Origin: Anastatus disparis
Lineage: Eukaryota; Arthropoda; Insecta; Hymenoptera; Eupelmidae
Assembly (NCBI GenBank): GCA_017163975.1
Contig: JAFFSR010000004.1
Location: 2,046,001 to 2,110,000 of the forward strand
Direction: 5' to 3'
Length of the DNA: 64,000 nucleotides
This document shows positions 32,501 to 45,500 of this stretch, one piece after another (the first letter of the stretch is position 1; every line of letters begins with the position of its first letter). The position numbers and the translations under genes were made by a program. Under the pieces are notes generated by a model. It was not told where the DNA came from and searched no databases. It saw nothing but the letters and a program-made list of their open reading frames with translations.

Positions 32501-35000
32501 TAGTCAGGAAACAAATTAAAATATTGTTTTTTGGAAAAATATAACTCTAAAACCAAAAATTATCAATAAAATACTATATGAAAATATTTATGAAACACAA
32601 CCTATTTTATGACACTAAACATAATTAATAATTATAAAAATGGTAATTATTCAACGATGCTTTATAATTTATAATTACATATTTTATTAAATTTTTAATA
32701 AACTAAGGCTTAATAAATGTGCTTCGCAGCGTGGCCTACGTTGTGTTTATTAAAACTTTTGTCTCGCGCTATAAGCTTATCTAATAACGCACAAATGTAT
32801 TTATCTTTTTTTGTGCGCGTTAATTAAGTCTTTATATATGTCATGTGATTATCCTAAATCAACCAAAAGACCCGAAAAAATTCGTCAGTTTCAAGCTCAT
32901 AAATTTTTTTAATATAAAGATAAAACGTCATTCATTAAATTAATTTTTATTTGAAAATGGTTTTACGAAGCACCACCAATAATTAATTTCTGCAAACATT
33001 CATTACGAAGTAAAATTAATTTACATAATCAGATATTTGAATGACAATATTTATTTTAAAAAAATCTTAACAACTCATTAATATTTTATAAAACGAACAA
33101 TAGGATACAATTCAATCAAAGCAAAATTTCAGTGATTGAATATATAAAGGTATGAACAAAGACTCTGCATTAGATTTCGCGAGGTGGGTAATCTTTTGTC
33201 TTTTACTTCCAAATCTGAAATATTCATTGGCTTTGCAATGAGCAATTCCTGGAGTATACGTTAACGCCTTTCTTTTATTTCTTTTTATTTTGGCTTTGTG
33301 TTTTCTTTTTCTACCCAATCATGACCTCGTTTTCCTTGCCACGCTCTTTCTCTCAACGCAAGTAAAGAAATATCGAAAATGGATATTGCCCAATACTAAA
33401 AAAGTATTAGAAAACGCCAGTAGCGTTGGCTTTGCTTTCCTTTTTACGTATATACAAAAGCGTGACCGTGACAATAGATTAATGGATTTTAAGGCGATTA
33501 AACTTTGAAAATGTTGGTTCTCCTTTTTATTATTTTTTTTTTCCTTTTAACCCTGCAAATGAAGTATTTTCTTATGAGTGAATAATTTCAACTACCAAAT
33601 AAGGAAACAATAGATTTTTTTAGAAATTTTTCATTTTGAAATGAAACATAAATCCAGGAATGAAATATATTCCAAATTTGAATTCAATAATGCAAATTTT
33701 AAAAAAATGTTAAAATAAAAGTGAATATAGTAGGTCAAAATCTAACCAGAGAATAAAATAAAAATTATTAATAACAATAATATAATGAACTTGGTTTCCG
33801 TATTATTTCCAATGTACCTCTCTTGATTTTAGCTATTTTATTGATTTGGAAAGTGAGACTAACGAAAAGAAACGAAATATGTTTTTGAATTTCGTTTGAT
33901 ATTTATCATTAGAAATATTTACTCTATACTAAAAACAAAAAATTTAACCAAAATTAATAAATAAAAGATGAATCTAAAGAAATTTCAAAATTAGTTTATC
34001 TAACTTACTTTTTTAGCGGGAATAATTATCATTTTATATTCTACTCAAATAAAAGAGACAAAAAAGTAATACTTTCTTTCCTCTTTTCAGATCAATAAAG
34101 CGATCATTGTGATTAAGTCTAATATAAACATTATTACCATCGATGATTAAACAAGTTAAAAAAATAATTATTGAAATTTTAATGATACACATATCGAGCA
34201 ATATGGTAAAGGATTAATTAATATATTTCAAAGCAAAATAATTCGCATAATTTATCCTTTGATATGGTATAATAAATTTGAAAATAGAACTTGTAATCCA
34301 AGACACATTAGCATATACACGCATACCTATGTGTTCATATACGTTTAATACTAAACAAAATGCTAATATATCTACAATTATCATTTTCGGAAAGTTGCTC
34401 ACTAAAATTGTACGAACGAAAGTTTATGGTTAACAAAATGGTCAATGCTAGTTCATTAAAGCAAATTACGTCCGTACCATTGAATTTTGCAATGTTAAAT
34501 TTGAATAAAGTGAATTTTGGAAATGAATACAATTATTATGTTCTGTATAATATGAATTTTCATATACATATAAGCTTTTGGATGTCATAAAAATACAAAA
34601 CTATGTGTGTTCAGCTATTTCATTTTGTGTTATTCTAAAAGTTAATTTATTTTGTTATATGTGATATTAGTTTGATGTTATTTTAATATTTGGTAAGAAA
34701 AACTTCATTGTTATTCTAATTACTCTTACAAAAAATATCAAACTTTAATGTTGTTTCACCCCTATGAAAAGACCCTGCAGGAAAAGCTGCAGAAAATTTA
34801 TAGAAAATACTTTAAGATATACTGTAGTTTTTTAAGTATGTTATCCTGCAAGAAAATTAAAACCTTGACAAGTATAAAATTTGTAGTTTTCCTTCAAAAT
34901 CCTTTCGAACCTCACTCTTAAAAAAGGAAAACGTGGAAGAAAATCGATAAAAAAATCTACACCAAATTTTCAAGGATTTTATGTACAATATCCTGTATTA
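29591..35000. other. long AT-rich stretch, gene desert
   Basis: No gene supported. The first exon of the minus-strand gene may be hidden near its left edge. Pyrimidine-rich tract 31590-31740, preceded by TACATATATAAGGGG (TATA-like), looks promoter-like but has no ORF behind it. Two small adjacent hairpins lie at 32703-32826. Positions 33110-33510 carry mixed purine/pyrimidine skew. Confidence 0.45.
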
Positions 35001-35205
35001 AGAGGTCTCAATGGTTCAGTCGCTAGAGCGATGGATTCGTAATCTCGAGGTTCCAAGTTCGAATGCTGCTCTTGACGGCCCTTTGATACAAGCACCACTG
35101 TACGCTACATGTGCTTTGTTCATAAACACACCGGCACTCTGTGTCGCTAATTAGCATCGCAGTGATAGCATAAATACAGCAACATCAAATATAATATAAA
35201 TAAAA
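35001..35205 (+). mobile_element. tRNA-derived SINE, copy 3
   Basis: Head AGAGGTCTCAATGGTTCAGT, TTCGTAATC anticodon-type loop, B box GTTCGAATGC; body TACATGTGCTTTGTTCATAA and end ACAGCAACATCAAATATAA. Decayed relative to copy 1 but of the same length. Confidence 0.85.
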
Positions 35206-38200
35206 TATCCTGTATAGAAGACTAAAGCTATGTATATACGAATTGTTAGATATTTCTTGAGAAAATAAGTCCATTTAGTTTTTAATATGTAAAGAAATCC
35301 TATGATATTTATTTCAAATCTTTTTAAAGTTTATACTTTGTAAGAAAAATCTGCAGATAAATGTATACGCTAAGAGAAATCGGCTCTAGAAGCAAGTGGA
35401 ATGCACTTGCCGTTAACAGAAATTCTTCTTGTTTTACGTCCTAATGGCGATCTGCTTGAATCAAGCATGAAATCTGTTTGCTATAATCCTCTAGCCGCAA
35501 GTGGATATATATTTGATTCAAATAAATTTATCCACTAATCGCAAGTGGATATGAAAAGGAAAATCCACTGGCACTTACAAGGAGAGTGTTTCACTTTTGG
35601 GTCACCGATTTTGCTCAAATTTTGGGAATGTTTTCTGGATGCAGGAATATGAAAAAAACCAAAATTTTAGAGGCTGACGCTCAATATTTCCCTAATTACA
35701 GGCAATTTATGAAAATCACTAAAAAAGTTACGAGATTTTCAAACGCTTATAGCTTCTCAGCATTGTTAGATAGAAGCTTACACCTTTTTTAAATGAAAGC
35801 TGAGCTCAAATCCTTTCGAAATAGCACCTACAGTATCTCAAAAGATTATTTTTTTCCGAATTTAGAGCCTAATAAATATTGGACCTAAATTTTCTGTTTA
35901 AAACATTAATTAATAATAGAAGCTAAAATTAGGCTGAAATTACGTTATAACTTTAGGAAAAAAAATATTTCTTCTGCTTACTCTATGATAAAACATCACT
36001 ATATTAATTAGAAAAAAATGCCAACAAAAGAGGAAGAAAGAACAATCACATATTAAAAAATAATATTATAATTCGTTCTTATCATTATTTTAATACTTCA
36101 TTTAACATCAAATTTACTACCAATTCTCTGAGACAGAACCCTTCAGCAATATAATTTAGTGCGAATTTTTCTATTTCCTAATATAGTGACCTATTATATT
36201 TCCATGTATATATCATCTTCGTAATAAAAGTTTCCTTCCTTATTGCCAAGAAATGCAAAACATTATATAGAACGAAACACTAAAACTTAACAAATAAAGA
36301 AAAAAACTATATCATTTAAATAATAGTAGTAATGATCATCTTAAATTATAAATAAACTTTTAATATTGATCAATAACTTTTCACTTTTAACGATACCATT
36401 CTAAAAGCAATAGATTCGAGCGAATAATTTATAAAACGTCATAAATTTTTCAAACACCTGAGGAACATTTAAAATCGATGGCTTTGAAAATAGGTGTAGA
36501 AGTAATTTTCTTACTTTTCTTAAGATAAAGAATAAGAATACAGAAATAGGAAAGAAAAAATAATAAAGAGAAAAAAAGAGGGATAAGGGTATATTGCGTA
36601 ATTCTTTTCATTCTTTGATAATGGGGGATACATTATTCAACTTCAACAATGTAATTCAGCATGGATTTTGCCATTTCCTTATAGCGATCTGTTAGATCTT
36701 CTTCTCCTTACCTTTCATAATAGATATATTTTTTCCTCCTTTTTTGGATTTTCCTTTCTCTCTTTCACTCTCATTTTGTATTTCTTTCTCTCTTACTTTA
36801 GCGCATATATATATATACTCTCGACTAGAAGGTAATTTTGTGAAAGAGCAAAGCACTGAGCGAATATAAGGCACGATGAAGCAGGTGCCGAGAAGAGATT
36901 TTCAGCAATAATTTAAAAGGGGTTGTACGCGCGCATACTCCCATTCAATATATTCGGCTGTGCTTACTCTGTAGAGAATTTTCGGGGGAGGAGGAGGGCG
37001 ATGCTTTTGTTATACATTTATTCAAAAGCATTTCAAATTAAAACCATTCTTGAGGCTTTTTGAAAAATTAATCAAACAATTTTCTTTTATGATTTTTTGG
37101 AATTTTATCTAATAAAGTTTTCTATGCTATCTAGCGAATTTAATTATTTTTTTTTCTTATAAGAGAAAGATTTAATTGGATATTTATAAAAAGAATTGAC
37201 AATACGTATTAAGGAAAAAATGCAATTAATATTTGATCATCACGTCGATTTTTATTTTTTTGCTGAGCTCATTTTTGTTTTATTATTTTCTTCTCGTCTT
37301 ATAAATTTCGAAGCCGTGAAAATGTACATTTTTTTTACTATGTAGCATTAGTGTATGCAGATTTAATAAAGTGTTTCTTTAAAGATGCTTTTATAGAAAA
37401 AGAAAATTGTATTTAATTCTGGTTTTCCTCAAACCAAATACAAAATTATAACTTATTCAAGTCACGTGGTTTTGAAGCTTTCACGTTAATCTATGTCACA
37501 TGAAAAATAAATTATGATTTTGTCATAAAGTTAATGTCAAATGAAAGAAGAAAAAAAGTATTATAAAAAAAAAATCAGAACGGTGTTCAAGCTTCGCTCT
37601 GCAAGCTTGATGTACATTAATTTAATTTTAATTTTTTTTTTTTAATCAAAGTATCTTTATGTTAAGTTAATAAAACAAAATTATAGAATGTTAAAAAAAG
37701 TTATATTAAAATTCTTTATGCTTTTTATAAAATATAATTAGCTCCATGCTTTAAAATTATTACACATATACATTAATTATGGTTTATTCTAAGAATTCTA
37801 AAATGATTTTAATCTACGAAATATGTTCATCAAATATTCTCTACATAATCTCAAAAGAAAAATACTATTAAAACTCTAATATTTAAATTATAGTAATAGT
37901 AATATGAAAAAAAAATATTTGATATAACTTTATGACTAAATGAAGTGGATTTGAATTGAATGGACAGCACTTGTTTAAAAGTTTTTTCATTCCTTCTGGA
38001 ACTTCTATTACTTCATTTTCATTTCCACGCTCGTAAATAAAAAGTAAAAAAAAGTATATGTATATTTAAATATACATATGTATTTTAATAAAAAAAAAAA
38101 CAGTTTATTCAAAGACCCTTGTACACCTACGCTTCTATTCATAATTTTTCTCTGGCACTTAGTCTCCATTTCGAAAAAAAAGAGAAGAGAAGAAGAAATA

Positions 38201-39779
38201 TTCTAACTCCCTTTACTTTCTGTACATATTTGTATGCAGTGCGGATTTCGAAGCGGCTTTCGGGTGCATTCACGTATTTCTTTTTTTTTTAAGTGTAAAA
38301 GTGGGGAGGAATAAAAAGAGAAAAAAAAATGTCGGAAAAAAACATAGTGAGAGCGGAAAAGAGAAAATAGCATAGTGAAAGAGGATAAGGCGACACACAG
38401 CGAATGGAGAAAAGTAGAGTAGAATTTTTATGAAGGCTGAGTAAACGTGACGCTTGGTCGAATCAGCAAGTGAAGAAAGCTATTGCTCTCAAACATAAAG
38501 ATTATACTCAATTTACCATAATATTAGTTTTTCTTTTTATTGCCTGTAAATAAAATTATTTTTTTAAATATTTATTTCAGGATTTGCAATTTCAGTTTAA
38601 TTTTTTTTTCAGCTCAATTTTTCAATGTTAATAAATTAAAAGCAATGATAAACATCAGTCCAATTTGTAATTTACAATGTTTGTCAAACATTTTTCAATT
38701 AAACCTTTAGCTGTAATTTACGGTATTAAAAATTTATAGTTTATGAGATCTCTGGTTAATATTTCATGATTAATTAAAATTTTTTTTTATATTTATAATT
38801 TTTGTAAACAAAAGTTATGAATAGGTAACAAATTTGTAATTCATATTTTATCATTTTTGAAAACTTTAGTTATAATTTGGCATCCAATATCAGTAAATTA
38901 CAATTTTAGATTAAATTGATAAAAAAAATAATTAAATATTTTTGGACTTGCATACAAAGTGTATATTTAAAAATTTTGAAGAATTTTAAAGAATTTTGAA
39001 GAGTTAAAAGAAAGATTAACACTTTGTGAGATCAATTAATATTTATTACATACAAGATGAAATTTCTATAAAAAGCCCCTTCCTAATCGTAATAAGGCAC
39101 ACAGAAGAGAAAACATTAAAAAACGTTCTCAATGAGTGAAGAGTGTTTCCAAAGTGATAAAGCTTTGAAATTTCAAGAAAAGAAACGGAAAATATCAGTG
39201 ACTGCGAAAAGCAAGGAAGTAAAAAAAATAAAAACAAGACCACAAAAAAAAAAAGGAAAAAAAAGAAGTTAAGTAGAACGAATAAGTGTTGGATAAGACG
39301 TTGGGCGAGTTGGGAGAGAGGGGAAGAGGAGAAGCAAAAAAAAAAAGGAATAGTAGATGCGGGTTTATTAAAAACATCTCTTATTCAGCTGAAGTGCAAC
39401 CATCTCACCATCCGCCTTACCGCATGTTCCTACACTGAATACCTTTTGTTTGAAATTTTTTAATAAAGTCCATCGCTCGCGCGTCTGACGTTTTGTAGTA
39501 AGCACGCCGACGACTACGATGACGACGACTACGGCGACGACGTGCAGTCTTTCAAAAAATAAGGGATGAATAAGAAAGTTTAATTTATTTTTTCTTAAAT
39601 CTTTATAACTCATTTTTAATCTCCGCTTTATAAAAGTTCAAATTTTTTAAATTTAAGGAGATATAAAAATCCAAAGTATAATCATAAATTCTTTTAACGC
39701 TTTCATATTCAACAGTTATAGCAGAGTCGATAAAATTAGATTAGGATCAAAAACTGTTTAATAATAAACGTTATAATAT
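35206..39779. other. AT-rich stretch with a partial repeat at 35370-35860
   Basis: No gene. Segment 35582 onward begins GGAGAGTGTTTCACTTTTGG and GTCACCGATTTTG, similar to one end of the 699-bp palindrome at 49484, so it may be a single decayed arm of that family. Positions 35370-35580 contain several GCAAGTGGAT/ATCCACT inverted words. Purine- or pyrimidine-rich tracts lie at 36530-36850, 38160-38460 and 39190-39350. Confidence 0.45.
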
Positions 39780-39985
39780 GAGGTTTTATCGGCAAACACG
39801 ATAGGGTCATGGGTTCGTAATCTTGAGGTCCCGAGTTCGAATCCCGCTCCCGGCGGTCGATTGATACAAGCAGCACTGTATACATGTTACATGTGCTTTG
39901 TTCACAGACACACTGACAACCTTCGTCGCTAATTATCATTACAATAAAAGCATAAATACAGCGACGTAAAAAAATATAATATTTA
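39780..39985 (+). mobile_element. tRNA-derived SINE, copy 4
   Basis: The D-arm part of the head is scrambled (GGTTTTATCGGCAAACACG), but GGGTTCGTAATCTTGAGG, the B box GTTCGAATCCCGC and the whole body through ACAGCGACGTAAAAAAATAT are clear. Confidence 0.85.
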
Positions 39986-41640
39986 AAATATTTATTTATA
40001 GTATATTTATTTTGCAACATTATTTGAGTAATATATTTTTAATAACTAAAAAAATTAAATAATGTTGATATTTTTATTGATAAATAAATTATGAAGAATT
40101 TTAACCTTGAATTCTTTTAATATACAAAGAAGTGAACTTTGATTGTTTTCATATTTGCATTGTTTAAATTCATCGAATGTTTCTGCAAACATTCTTTAAA
40201 AAAAGCTCGAATAAAAAAACTTGTATTATTTAAGAATAAAATATATACCTTATACACATTGAAAATAAAAAAGTAAATTATTGTTTTAATATTTCCATTG
40301 TTAAACATTAATGAATTCCAACTCACATATTTATTTTAAAAAAAAATTGTGTGAAAATCTTATATTTTTTTAGAATGAAATCCGAAGCAACTTTTTTTAT
40401 AAAGTACTTCATCTAGTAGTTTCATGCTGCGGAATTTTATTCAATTTAACAGATATAAAATTCAAAATTCGGTAAATTATTGTTAAATTAAAATTTTTAA
40501 AAATATTTTTTATATGATTTTAATTTTAAAATATGTAAATTTAATATTTATCTCATAGAAAGAAGTAAATAATGAAAATTTTATTTAAATCTATATCCTT
40601 CTTAATTTAGTTCATTTACCTTAAGATATTCCACCATAGAGAAAAAAATTTCATTAAGATAGCTAAATTTTACAATATTTTCAAATATTTAGTACAACTC
40701 TTTATGAAGTAAGTCTAAATTAAAGTAGAAAAGTCATTCAACTAGCCCAGATTTAAAAAAATTTTTTAATAAAATCCTACCTTACTCTCTCTTTTTTCTT
40801 TATTTATTTCTTTCTTTTTTATTTTATGGTTGAATGTCACAAGTCACGTGACTATCTTATCATACACTCTGAACTTCCCAACGCAAGTTCCTTTTTTTTG
40901 CTTCTTTTATTTTTCTTTCTATGCTAGCAATTGAAACTATAAATGTGTCTCAACCACAATGAAACTTTCTAGTAACTTTAACTAAGTATTTTTATTCAAT
41001 TATTTTATTAATATTAAATTTTTTTTTAAATGTATAAAGTTAATTAAGACTATGTATTACTAATTATTTGGAATACAATTTAATCATTTTTTATGTATAT
41101 TTTATTTTTTTAAGTATTGAAAATTATCATACTTTATGTTTCCTATACTATTTTATTTTTAAATTAAAATAATCTGTTAAATTTATGTAAATTAGATATC
41201 ACATGAAACGAAAAATCAAGATAATTATATGAAATTTTCATATGTTAAATGCAACAATAATAATAATAAATCTGAAAATATTTAAAACTGATTATCAATA
41301 ATATAATAATTATAATGTTAAAATAGACTTTGTTTAAAATTAACTCTTTCAATATTAACATTCGCTTGCACGAAAAAAGGCAATTTAAAGTTATAAAATA
41401 AAAAAGTATAGAAGAGAAATAATTCAGTTATTTGACTAAAAATAAAAATATAAGAGAATGTTAACTTTAAAGAGTTGCATTCAATCTGTTTTAAATGAAA
41501 TATAAATACGGTATAAATGAAATTCTTTTACGGTCAAAAGTTACTGATTAGAAAATTTTTCTGGAATAGTGAGTATTTGATAACGTTGTAATAGTATTAA
41601 AAATGCAAAGTGATTTATTTCTATTTTCTCCCTATTATTT
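39986..41640. other. AT-rich non-coding stretch
   Basis: I see no gene, RNA gene or element here. The composition is among the most AT-biased of the window. Confidence 0.5.
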
Positions 41641-42153
41641 GGATATAATATAATATTTTATGTCCCCGTAGACCGAACTCTTGGTTTTTTATCTAATTTA
41701 TCATTTCGATTTTAAAAACGTTCAAAGCTTAAATTTTCAATTAAATCTAGTTTTGCAACAGCTATTGAGAAAAATTAGGTTCGATACAAGTGTGCAATGC
41801 AGGTGTTTGCCGCATGGCTGTTATTTGTTGTCCAAGCGAAACGAACACCCACGTGGGGAGTTGCAATTGCTCACTTACACCGAAAATAACTATTTCATTT
41901 TTTTCGCTTTTACTATTTCTTTCTCTCTTGAGGATTTTATAGGGAAAGCAGAGAGACGGCATAATAATTACTAAGGAACTACTTCATCGTTCACGTGCAT
42001 GCTTTGTACACTACCACTGGAGACTGGAAGCTCCCTGAAAGCTTCCATGCTATATGGGCAGTTAATACTTTCTGAAGAGGTAGACCGGGGAGGGTATAGC
42101 TTATTTTTTATCCTGAAATCAGGGAGCCACGAACTTTCTGCCGGGGTATCAGA
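41641..42153. other. GC-normal island next to paired-hairpin copy B
   Basis: Distinctly less AT-biased than its surroundings (for example GTCCCCGTAGACCGAACTC and CACCCACGTGGGGAGTTGC). Both strands are open over part of it: plus 41681-41974, minus 41762-41962 and 41971-42171. I recognise no domain in any of them. It contains the inverted word GGAAGCTCCCTGAAAGCTTCC near 42030. It may be a relic of an unknown transposon; I give no function. Confidence 0.35.
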
Positions 42154-42590
42154 AAAATAGTATATTTTCATCTAGGTAGGAAAAACAAAGAATGTCTTAA
42201 ATCGCATGTAAATTGTCATCCGAGTCGAAGGCAAAGTTAACAAACATGCAATTTAAGACATTCTTTATTTCCTCCTGTGGCGAAAATACTATTTTTTTAC
42301 CTATCGAGGCCGAAAATGCAACTTTTACGATTGAGCACAATGAGCAAAATGCACTTTCGGCCCGCTAGGCAAAAAAATTTTTTTTATATTATATAAATAA
42401 TAATTTTTTTGTATTATATAAATAAAATTCTTCTGAGATGTATGGAAACTCAATATGTTTCAGGAGGACATAAATCTTGTATAGAGTTGAGCAGCACGCT
42501 GAGATATATGCAATGCCAATACCAATTAAGGATGTCCTTCCGACATTGATGCGAATATGGCCTACGATGACATAAATAAATATATTATGT
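42154..42590 (+). repeat. paired-hairpin element, copy B (plus tail)
   Basis: Starts AAAATAGTATATTTTCATCT. The motif hairpin (about 42174-42276) has stem AGGAAAAACAAAGAATGTCT..., paired with AAGACATTCTTTATTTCCT, and loop GAGTCGAAGGCA at 42222-42233. Spacer ATACTATTTTTTTACC is followed by hairpin 2 (42292-42377; TTTTTTTACC, GGCCGAAAATGCA with TGCACTTTCGGCC, GGCAAAAAAA). The tail to ~42590 has GAGATATATGCAATGCC, ATATGGCCTACGATG and ACATAAATAAATAT, matching copy A. Confidence 0.75.
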
Positions 42591-45500
42591 ACAAGTTTTA
42601 TCGAATTGTAAGGTTATGAATCATTATTTTGAGCTGAAACTTTGCAAATCTTTGTTTTTTTTATGCCAAAAATAAGCTTTTTTTAGTGGGTGACTTGCCG
42701 ATTGGGGCCGATTAAACATTTTTACCCTGCTATGCACTTTATCATTAGTATTTTTTGATAAATCTTTAGATATTAATTTTTATGTTGACGAATCAATCGA
42801 AGAATTTTGTTAACTCGCTTGTATCTGGTATAATACTCAATCCCCTTAAATAATTGAAATTTTTAGGGTATAGATTTTTTTGGTGCACTTGAATCTTAAG
42901 GATATAGTTCAATAATATTGTTTATTGAATCGAACATTTGATTTTTTGACAATATGTTTATATTTGATAAAAATTAGGAACCGTTTGGATTAAGTAAATT
43001 TTAAAAGATTAGAAATAATTTTTAAATTAATAATTGAGCCAAATTAGGTTAATTTAAAAAGTATCAAATTAACACTGTAAAATTATATTCCGATTAAGAA
43101 ATACATTCGAAATTTAAAAAAAAATTTATAGCTTCTACATTATTTTCGTCGAAATGGAAAACAGAAAAAGAAAAATATGAACTTATCCAATTGAAATCAT
43201 ATCCTCCATTACATCAAGCATGAAATACGGTTAAATTTTTTTCTCCATAATCAGCAAAGGTAGATTAAAAAGAAAAAAAGAAAGAAATTTAAAAAAAAGT
43301 ACAAGTAGAGAAGGGTGCTTAAGCATTGAAAAAGCTAGAAAAAAGAAAACAAATATACACGTTAAACTTACGCTAGAATAATTACAGATTATTCGCTAGT
43401 CATAACTTTTCACGTGGATTAACATACCTTTTGAATTAAAACTGAAAAAGGTCGCGAAATAAGAGAGAGAGAGGAAAAATACAGAGAAGAATAGGAAAAA
43501 ATTGATGTAATAAAAAAAACAGAACGATTATACCAGCTGAACGGACTTGGGTATATCTAAAAAGATATAGTATATAGCAGCAATACATACCCTCTCTGTA
43601 CTTTATATACAACCTTATTTGACGTCATAGCGCTCGTTTCATCAGAGATAAGCAAAAGAGAAAATATCAAGCTAACGGATCATTTTGTATATATATATAT
43701 ATATAAGAAAGTTTCTTTGCACATAGCATCGCTTTTGTTAAATATAATTCTGACGTATACTTATGCAAATGTGTTGAAGCATACGTAGCAGTTTTGTATA
43801 ACTTTTATTAGTGAAAAATTATGATTCTGAATGATATTTTGAGATAAATTAAGATTAAGCATATTCATCAGGTTTTTCTTCATAAAAACATGAAAATGAG
43901 AATAAAAAATCTTGTTTGGTAATATAAAAAAAATCAACTTTTGCTTTTTTCATTTGAGTTTTTTATCGGTTAAGATTTGCAAAGTTTCAATTCTTTCAAA
44001 GAGTCCTCAAATGATGTATGTATATCTTATGCTATCTATACAAAGTTTCAATTATTGATATAGTTTATATTTAGATTTTAAGAGAGGCCAAAAGTTAATT
44101 CTTGTTATTTTTTTTTTTTAATATAAAGTAAAATGTATTTTTTAGACTATTTAATCTAGACTAAAATTGAAACAAATTCCAAACATTTCATAAATTTTTA
44201 AAAATCAATACAATATCCTAATTTCTCAAAAAAGGGTTTGTATCATATACTGCTGGCAGGTATAAATATTACATTTTTGCAATACAACAAATAATGCAAT
44301 GATTAAAAAATAGTTGAAAGTTTTGATTTTTATATTAGCTTATGGAAACTCTCTCAAAATTCGTATTGTTCAAACAGTATTGAAATTAGCTACGAATGTA
44401 CAATTTTCTAAAAGGTAAGCTTAAAAAATCAAATACCTATAGTCCTGAATTTTTTCCAGCTCACTTTTTTCTATGCTCATAAAAAAATTTCACGTATATT
44501 TTCTAGAAAAAAAAGCTTTAATAGAATTGGATCTGATGTAAACCATATGGACAATCAATAAAAATAATTGATCGTATCTCTAATAAAGACTAGACAGTCA
44601 TTAAAATAAAAAAGCCTTAAGATTTTTTAAAATGTATTTCGTTATAATTAAATATAAAAATAATAATATATACAAAACAACTTTGAATTATACGTCTATA
44701 AAAATAAACATTGAATAGTAATTCTTAAATCCAATTTAAAATTATACTTTTACCTTCTATATAATGATCAAGTTGAAAAAAACTTTTATCTCAATATAAA
44801 TATACAACAGAGGTGTCTAAAAAAGAACGTCGAGACAAAGAATATTGAAAGAAATAAAAGCACGACGGTGTTGTTCAAGAGTGGTTTTAACGCCAAAGGA
44901 ATGCAAATCAAGTTTTTAAACAAATTTTCACGCGCTCGCCACACCTTCATCGTTTTATTTCACCCAAAACTTACGTATAGATACACAAACAAAAAAACCA
45001 GACATATGTGCACACACACATGCATACACCAACATAAAACTCATCTATTTTTTTTTTTAACTCTTTTTTTCTGTCATGGACACAAAAGAAAAAGTGTATA
45101 TACTCAAACTGCTTTTACTTTCTGTATGCTGTGGAGGTATACCCACAAGTTTTGCGCGTTCCAAGCAAAAAAGAAAAAAGCTCGTTTATATCAACCCAAA
45201 CTTTATGCGTAGGGATCTCGTATTTTCTAGTGTTGAGCTCAAGTGAGCAAAGGCAAGGCGTAAGGTTAAAAAAAAAGTTATTTTTACTTGACAAAAAATA
45301 AAAGAAGAGAGGAGAAAAAAAACAACGTGCCTTGTGTGACACGAGAGAAAGAAGAAATAGCAACGATGTTTTGGTGGTCTGCTCTTTCGTGACCACGAGA
45401 CTAGAAAATTAAAGCTCTACCTCGGTTAGAAGAAAATTCCGGTACAAGCTGCACGAAAAAGAAGAAGAAAAGAGGTAGAAAAATTTGAAAATTCAAAATT

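Noticed and set aside
39736..40020. 94-residue frame on the minus strand sharing CVCEQSTCN with a frame at 51755-51964
   Set aside because: The shared peptide comes from the SINE present at both places, not from a gene.
44868..45396. Overlapping frames on both strands
   Set aside because: His/Lys/Thr-rich and Phe/Leu-rich translations of a skewed CA/GA tract; no exon junctions or domains could be found.
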